A DNA stretch of 64,000 nt from Polynucleobacter necessarius (GTDB lineage: Bacteria > Pseudomonadota > Gammaproteobacteria > Burkholderiales > Burkholderiaceae): contig NZ_LT606946.1 in the NCBI RefSeq assembly GCF_900095175.1, forward strand, positions 908,058-972,057, read 5' to 3'. Below the pieces are notes generated by a model. The model was given only the letters and a program-made list of their open reading frames with translations. It was not told where the DNA came from and made no database searches. Below are positions 60,050 through 64,000 of the stretch, one piece after another. Every line of letters begins with the position of its first letter. The first letter of the stretch is position 1. The position numbers and the translations under genes were made by a program.

Positions 60050-60937
60050 TTATTCCGCAATTGTGGCAACAGCCTTTGCTTGTCCTCGATTCACCAATAT
60101 GACACCAGTCATAGTCAATATAAGACCCCCCGCCATCATTAGCGTGAAAGGCTCGTCAAATAAAAACCAGGCCATCACTGCAGTAGTTGGTGGCGTTAAG
60201 TACAGCAAGCTCGTTACCTTGGTTGCCGCCCCTTTACGAATCATCATGAATAGAAGGCTGATTGATCCGATTGATAAAGGAAAGATTGCCCATAGCAAAG
60301 CACCGATAACCGAAGCATTCCACACCATGACTCCAGACTCAAAGTAATACATGCAGATAAGGCAAAGAACTGCGGATACACCAAATTGAATGAATGACCC
60401 AGCGCGTAGATCAAAAACTGGGCAGAACTTCTTCTGATAGAGGGTGCCGAATGTTATGGAAAGTAATGCAGCAAAGGCAAGAACGTAGCTCAATAACGGG
60501 ATTTGAGTAAAGCCAATTTTTTCAAGCACTACGAGAGCCACCCCAGCAAAACCAAAACACAATCCAACCCACTGACGTCCAGTGACCTTTTCAGAAATCC
60601 AAGCTGCAAACCATGCAGTGATGATCGGCTGGAGGCCAACAATAATCGCAACCAAACCTGCAGCCATTCCCAAGCGTACTGCAAACCAAACACCCAAGAG
60701 GTAGCCAAACTGTAGTAATACCCCGGCTACGGCAATGTGCTTTATTTGAGGCCAGCTTGGCCAACTAATTCTCCAGACCAAACTAAGGCATGCCATAGCC
60801 ATTAAGACGCCTATGAAACGCCAAAACAGGAATGTGGCAGGCTCTACATAAGGCATCGCTAGACGTGCAATCACAAACCCCGTACTCCAGATCACTACAA
60901 ATAGCGGTGCTATTAGGCCATCTAACTTCAAACTCAT
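60050..60937 (-). CDS. EamA/DMT-family transporter
   Basis: 295 aa with ten predicted membrane helices in two EamA repeats, starting LIAPLFVVIWSTGFVIARLA. Drug/metabolite transporter superfamily; substrate unknown. It stands alone between pbpG and the phasin gene. Confidence 0.9.
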   Translation of the reverse strand: MSLKLDGLIAPLFVVIWSTGFVIARLAMPYVEPATFLFWRFIGVLMAMACLSLVWRISWPSWPQIKHIAVAGVLLQFGYLLGVWFAVRLGMAAGLVAIIVGLQPIITAWFAAWISEKVTGRQWVGLCFGFAGVALVVLEKIGFTQIPLLSYVLAFAALLSITFGTLYQKKFCPVFDLRAGSFIQFGVSAVLCLICMYYFESGVMVWNASVIGALLWAIFPLSIGSISLLFMMIRKGAATKVTSLLYLTPPTTAVMAWFLFDEPFTLMMAGGLILTMTGVILVNRGQAKAVATIAE

Positions 60938-61143
60938 GTTTAACTTATTGAAAATATAGGAATTTTTATTCGATTAATGATTTTAGGCTTATTTAGAAAT
61001 CATTACGTTTATAAGGCGGCCAGCCCCCTTTTGAATATTGCACCGCATCATTATTACTATAAAATAAGAACTAAATGAATTGACAATACCGAGATAAAGC
61101 TCATAGTGAACAGATGGATCAAGCCCACAGGAAAGGGATCGAA

Positions 61144-61689
61144 ATGAACTTAACGCCAGAACAAATTGCAGCAGCACAAAAAGCCAATTTAGAGACTTTG
61201 AGTGGACTGACTAGTCAAACACTTCAAAGCATCGAAAAATTAGTTGAGCTCAATATGCATATTGCCAGACAAAGCCTAGGCGACAGCATGAGTAGCGCGA
61301 AAAGAGCATTAGAAGTGAAAGACATTCAACAACTCCTTGCTCATCAAGCTGAGGCAGTCCAACCAATGGCTGAAAAGATCATGGCCTATAGCCGCCATTT
61401 ATATGAATTAGCACATGAAACTCAAGCAAACTTTACGAAGTCTGCCGAGAAAGAGTTTCAGGCAGGGCAAATAAAAATTAACGCATTGGTTGAAGACTGG
61501 ACTAAGAATTCACCAGCGGGATCCGAAGCTGCTGTTGTCGCTATGAAACAAGCTATTGCTTCAGCTACTAATGTGTTTGAAACCAGTCAAAAAGCAGTCA
61601 AACATGCAGTTGAAATTGCGCAAACCAATCTGAACAACGCTAACAGCTCTGTTGAGAAGACAATCAAAAGGGCTAGCAAGAAAAAGTGA
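61144..61689 (+). CDS. Phasin family protein
   Basis: 181 aa from the ATG at 61144 (MNLTPEQIAAAQKANLETL). Long amphipathic helices and an Ala/Lys-rich end (KKTIKRASKKK-like tail). Phasins coat polyhydroxyalkanoate granules. It suggests PHB storage, in line with the hydroxybutyryl-CoA dehydrogenase at 49 kb. Confidence 0.92.
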   Translation: MNLTPEQIAAAQKANLETLSGLTSQTLQSIEKLVELNMHIARQSLGDSMSSAKRALEVKDIQQLLAHQAEAVQPMAEKIMAYSRHLYELAHETQANFTKSAEKEFQAGQIKINALVEDWTKNSPAGSEAAVVAMKQAIASATNVFETSQKAVKHAVEIAQTNLNNANSSVEKTIKRASKKK

Positions 61690-61729
61690 TTCTGCCCTGT
61701 CTTTGTATTTCCCTCTTGCCAAAGCATGA

Positions 61730-61757
61730 AAAAAAGCCTCAATCACGGGGCTTTTTT
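61730..61757 (+). terminator. Rho-independent terminator after the phasin gene
   Basis: AAAAAAGCCTC (61730-61740) pairs with GGGGCTTTTTT (61747-61757) with one G-T pair around a six-base loop. It ends the phasin transcript and could also act on lpdA from the other side. Confidence 0.85.
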
Positions 61758-61787
61758 CTTAACCAGCAATAAATCAAAGAAAGCGTT

Positions 61788-63578
61788 TTAGTGCACCTTC
61801 TTTTTCACTGGCGGCAAATCAGTACAGTGACCATGAGCAGCCTCTGCAGCTAGGCCAACCGACTCACCTAAGGTTGGGTGAGGATGAATGGTTTTGCCAA
61901 TATCAACAGCATCAGCGCCCATCTCAATCGCAAGGCACACTTCACCAATTAAATCTCCAGCATGAGTGCCAACAATTCCTCCGCCAATGATGCGTTTGCT
62001 CGTAGCATCAAAGATTAGCTTTGTAAAACCTTCATCACATCCATTCGCAATCGCCCTGCCACTGGCAGCCCATGGGAATAAGCCCTTCTCATAAGCGATT
62101 CCTTGAGCTTTACATTGCTCTTCAGTCAAGCCGGCCCAAGCCACTTCTGGATCGGTATAGGCAACCGATGGAATTTGCTTAGCATCGAAATAAGACTTTT
62201 CACCAGCCGCTACTTCGGCAGCAACATGACCTTCATGCACAGCTTTATGCGCAAGCATGGGTTGGCCAACAATGTCACCAATAGCAAAAATATTATTCAC
62301 ATTCGTGCGCATTTGATTGTCGACCAGAATAAAGCCACGCTCATCAACGATGACGCCTGCAGCCGATGCATCAATCTTTTTACCGTTAGGTGTGCGGCCC
62401 ACTGCAACCAGCACTAAGTCGTAGGTCTGGGGCTCAGCGGGAGCACTCTCACCTTCAAAGCTTACCTGAATACCATCGGCCTTAACTTCAGCTTTAGATG
62501 CACGAGTCTTGAGCATGATCTTTTCAAAACGGCCGGCGTTAAATTTCTCCCAAACCTTTTCTAAATCACGATCAGCTCCGGCCATCAGACCATCCATCAT
62601 TTCAGCAATATCAATACGGGAGCCTAGGGTACTGTAGACCGTAGCCATTTCTAAACCAATAATGCCGCCGCCGATGACTAGCATGCGCTTTGGAATGCTC
62701 TTGAGTAATAAGGCCCCAGTACTATCGACAATGCGCGGATCGTCTGGCAAAAACGGGAGTTTTACCGGCTGACTTCCGGCTGCAATGATTGCCTTCTGAA
62801 AGCGCACTACTTCTTTTTGGCCGGCCAGATCCTGGCCACCACCTTTCGTTAACTCTACTTCAACGTGATTCGCATCTAAGAAGCGTCCTAATCCGCGCAC
62901 CACAGTCACTTTGCGCGCTTTAGCCATGCCAGCCAATCCGCCAGTTAACTTGGCAATCACAGAATCTTTGTAGCCACGGAGTTGATCTACTTCGATTTTT
63001 GGGGCGCCATAGCTAATACCATGCTTAGACATCGTCTTGACTTCATCCATCACTGCAGTCGTATGGAGCAAGGCTTTTGATGGAATACAGCCTACGTTCA
63101 AGCAAACGCCGCCTAAAGTCGCATAGCGCTCCACCAAAATAGTACTCATATCCAAATCAGCGCTTCGGAATGCAGCGCTATAGCCGCCAGGGCCCGCACC
63201 TAATACGAGCACTTCACACTCGTGGTCGACCTTGCCGCTATATTGGCCGGCGATAGGAGCAGCAGTCACTGGCGCTGCTACTGGGGCTGGTGCCGGAGTT
63301 GGACTAGCTGAGGGTGAAGAAGCCTGAGGCGCAGATGCTGCCCCCACTTCAATCTCAGCAATCGCACTACCCTTGCTAACCTTATCGCCAGCCTTGACAG
63401 CAATACTCAGAATGGTGCCAGCAGCATCAGCCGGGACTTCCATAGTAGCCTTGTCAGACTCCAGCACAAGTAATGGCTGTTCTTTTTCAATGACATCGCC
63501 CACTTTGATGAGCACTTCAATTACTGGTACGTCTGAGTAATCGCCAATATCTGGCACGAGAATAATTTGCTTAGCCAT
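61788..63578 (-). CDS. lpdA: Dihydrolipoamide dehydrogenase with N-terminal lipoyl domain
   Basis: 596 aa. A lipoyl domain (lipoylated Lys in LESDKATMEVP near residue 44) is joined by an Ala/Pro-rich hinge (residues about 83-112) to the flavoprotein disulfide reductase, with redox CLNVGCIPSK and C-terminal HPHPTLGE. This fused E3 is typical of betaproteobacterial pyruvate dehydrogenase. It lies nine bases after aceF. Confidence 0.96.
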   Translation of the reverse strand: MAKQIILVPDIGDYSDVPVIEVLIKVGDVIEKEQPLLVLESDKATMEVPADAAGTILSIAVKAGDKVSKGSAIAEIEVGAASAPQASSPSASPTPAPAPVAAPVTAAPIAGQYSGKVDHECEVLVLGAGPGGYSAAFRSADLDMSTILVERYATLGGVCLNVGCIPSKALLHTTAVMDEVKTMSKHGISYGAPKIEVDQLRGYKDSVIAKLTGGLAGMAKARKVTVVRGLGRFLDANHVEVELTKGGGQDLAGQKEVVRFQKAIIAAGSQPVKLPFLPDDPRIVDSTGALLLKSIPKRMLVIGGGIIGLEMATVYSTLGSRIDIAEMMDGLMAGADRDLEKVWEKFNAGRFEKIMLKTRASKAEVKADGIQVSFEGESAPAEPQTYDLVLVAVGRTPNGKKIDASAAGVIVDERGFILVDNQMRTNVNNIFAIGDIVGQPMLAHKAVHEGHVAAEVAAGEKSYFDAKQIPSVAYTDPEVAWAGLTEEQCKAQGIAYEKGLFPWAASGRAIANGCDEGFTKLIFDATSKRIIGGGIVGTHAGDLIGEVCLAIEMGADAVDIGKTIHPHPTLGESVGLAAEAAHGHCTDLPPVKKKVH

Positions 63579-63587
63579 ATCTTCTCC

Positions 63588-64000
63588 TTATAGCGCTGCA
63601 CGACGGAAGTCGGACATTAACTGAGCGATATAGACATTGAAACGAGTTGCCAAAGCGCCATCAATCACGCGATGATCTGCGCTTAAGGACAATGGGCAAA
63701 TTAAGCGCGATACAAATTGCTTACCATCCCACACTGGTTTCATAGCAGCTTTACTTACCCCCAAAATTGCCACCTCAGGTGCGTTCACGATCGGTGAGAA
63801 ATACGTACCACCAATTCCACCTAAAGAAGAGATCGTAAAACTAGCGCCCTGCATTTGCTCTGGCTTGAGTTTTCCGTCTCGGGCTAGAGCAGCTAACTCT
63901 GAAGTTTCGCGAGTGAGCTCAAAGATACCTTTTTTATCTGCATCACGAATCACTGGGACTACCAAGCCATTTGGAGTATCTGCAGCAAAGGCAATGTTGA
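63588..64000 (-). CDS. aceF: Pyruvate dehydrogenase E2, C-terminal end
   Basis: Only the last 137 codons are in the window; the gene continues to the right. The catalytic motif [16 protein letters not shown] near the end and [18 protein letters not shown] identify the acyltransferase domain of dihydrolipoamide acetyltransferase. It precedes lpdA, as in aceE-aceF-lpdA operons. Confidence 0.95.
   Translation of the reverse strand, partial: NIAFAADTPNGLVVPVIRDADKKGIFELTRETSELAALARDGKLKPEQMQGASFTISSLGGIGGTYFSPIVNAPEVAILGVSKAAMKPVWDGKQFVSRLICPLSLSADHRVIDGALATRFNVYIAQLMSDFRRAAL

Overview
The window reads as a chromosomal segment of a freshwater betaproteobacterium close to Polynucleobacter (Burkholderiaceae). 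The basis is its modest G+C by eye, short intergenic gaps, and several gene orders typical of that lineage: trpF-trpB-trpA-accD-folC-SPOR-cvpA-purF-metZ, leuC-lipoprotein-leuD-leuB-asd-fimV-truA, gntR/mdh facing sdhCDAB-sdhE-gltA, and aat-bpt-pyrD. No rRNA, tRNA, insertion sequence, integrase or CRISPR array was seen. The genus is inferred from content and order, not from a marker search.

Layout. 1-5.3 kb (minus): a thiosulfate-oxidation operon soxCDYZAX(B), headed by an ArsR-type regulator. 5.4-7.2 kb (plus): molybdate transporter genes modB (broken) and modC without modA; SoxC needs a molybdenum cofactor, so the neighbourhood makes sense. 7.2-17.1 kb (minus): a methyltransferase, then the intact trp/acc/fol/pur/met supra-operon. 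17.1-30.4 kb: an accessory island. Its minus-strand arm is a coupled operon of parA, a YcjF/DUF697-like membrane protein, a SyrD/PvdE-type peptide exporter and an SPFH protein, with a second DUF697-like paralogue upstream. Its plus-strand arm is mbtH, a single-module NRPS (C-A-T-TE, the EntF layout), an Fe(II)/2-oxoglutarate dioxygenase, a small membrane protein, a lipoprotein and an Sfp-type phosphopantetheinyl transferase. 30.6-47 kb: truA, fimV, asd, leuBDC, the TCA block (gltA, sdhEBADC, mdh) and stress genes. 47-64 kb: aminotransferase, GST, hydroxyacyl-CoA dehydrogenase, rarA, isomerase, cyclophilin, pabB-pabC fusion, Nudix, aat, bpt, pyrD, IclR regulator, PBP7-type peptidase, EamA transporter, phasin, lpdA and the end of aceF.

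How it fits together. The island looks like a small, self-contained non-ribosomal peptide or N-acyl-amino-acid factory. It has its own carrier activation (PPTase), adenylation helper (MbtH), tailoring oxygenase and export pump. The ten-residue adenylation code I read (DASTIAAVCK) points to an aromatic amino acid. The ParA plus paired DUF697/SPFH membrane proteins in the exporter operon are unusual partners and are the best candidate for an undescribed system.

Quality caveat. I count 19 apparent frameshifts and 5 in-frame stop codons inside otherwise good genes. Most frameshifts are single-base indels in homopolymers. They are several-fold denser in the island (about 15 in 13 kb) than elsewhere (about 9 in 51 kb). 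Sequencing error in a draft or single-cell/metagenome assembly is the simplest explanation; real decay of the island and ribosomal or transcriptional slippage are alternatives. Broken genes are entered once with their reconstructed span.
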